Assembly (NCBI GenBank): GCA_016199325.1
Contig: JACQGW010000261.1
Location: 1-13,636, forward strand
Direction: 5' to 3'
Length of the DNA stretch: 13,636 nt
Source of the DNA: Chloroflexota bacterium
Lineage (GTDB): Bacteria > Chloroflexota > Dehalococcoidia > JACQGW01
In this document: in pieces, positions 13,632-13,636 of the stretch
Position numbering within the stretch: the first letter of the stretch is position 1
Layout: each line of letters starts with the position of its first letter
The notes under the pieces: generated by a model
What the model was told of the DNA's origin: nothing
What the model saw: the letters and a program-made list of their open reading frames with translations, nothing else
Databases searched by the model: none
Program-made: the position numbers and the translations under genes

Positions 13632-13636
13632 ACCCC

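Overview
The window is GC-rich (roughly two thirds G+C by eye), densely packed and purely bacterial in style. Gene content (stand-alone TrpB2-type tryptophan synthase beta homologue, primary-like sigma factor without a recognisable region 1.1, CoA-dependent catabolic genes, desulforedoxin-like mini-proteins) and codon use suggest a high-GC Chloroflexota-like bacterium such as the Sphaerobacter/Thermomicrobium side. That placement is inference; no rRNA or other phylogenetic marker is present.

Layout, left to right. 1-182: a non-coding border with a large inverted repeat and an 8-bp tandem repeat. 183-1511 (minus): an NRAMP-family metal transporter with a non-canonical ion-binding motif. 1512-1955: a 444-base non-coding stretch full of hairpins and short repeats. 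1956-3323 (minus): orphan TrpB2. 3324-3553: a divergent control region with a good sigma70-type promoter on each strand. 3554-4365 (plus): a four-CxxC zinc-ribbon protein followed by a regulator made of two tandem XRE-type helix-turn-helix domains. 4376-5694 (minus): a phosphotransferase-fold protein translationally coupled to a small unknown protein. 5695-5883: a divergent control region holding a perfect CRP/FNR-type palindrome. 5884-6990 (plus): a sigma-70 factor. 6997-7542 (minus): a hemerythrin-domain protein.

7717 to the right edge (minus) looks like one operon, read from right to left: a two-lobed class III CoA-transferase (possibly cut by the window edge), an enoyl-CoA hydratase, an AMP-forming acyl-CoA ligase, two overlapping desulforedoxin-like Cys4 mini-proteins, and a YtcJ-type amidohydrolase. 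Gaps within it are 0-22 bases or the genes overlap. CoA transferase + CoA ligase + crotonase is the enzyme trio of the carnitine (caiB/caiC/caiD) type of pathway, so the operon probably activates and processes a carboxylic acid as its CoA thioester; the substrate cannot be read from sequence.

No tRNA, rRNA, CRISPR array, insertion sequence or phage gene was recognised. The items most worth checking are the embedded desulforedoxin-like pair (the second gene is only 47 codons and easily missed), the CRP-like site in front of the sigma gene, the altered NRAMP motif, the apparently inactive first lobe of the CoA-transferase, and the repeat family in the non-coding borders.
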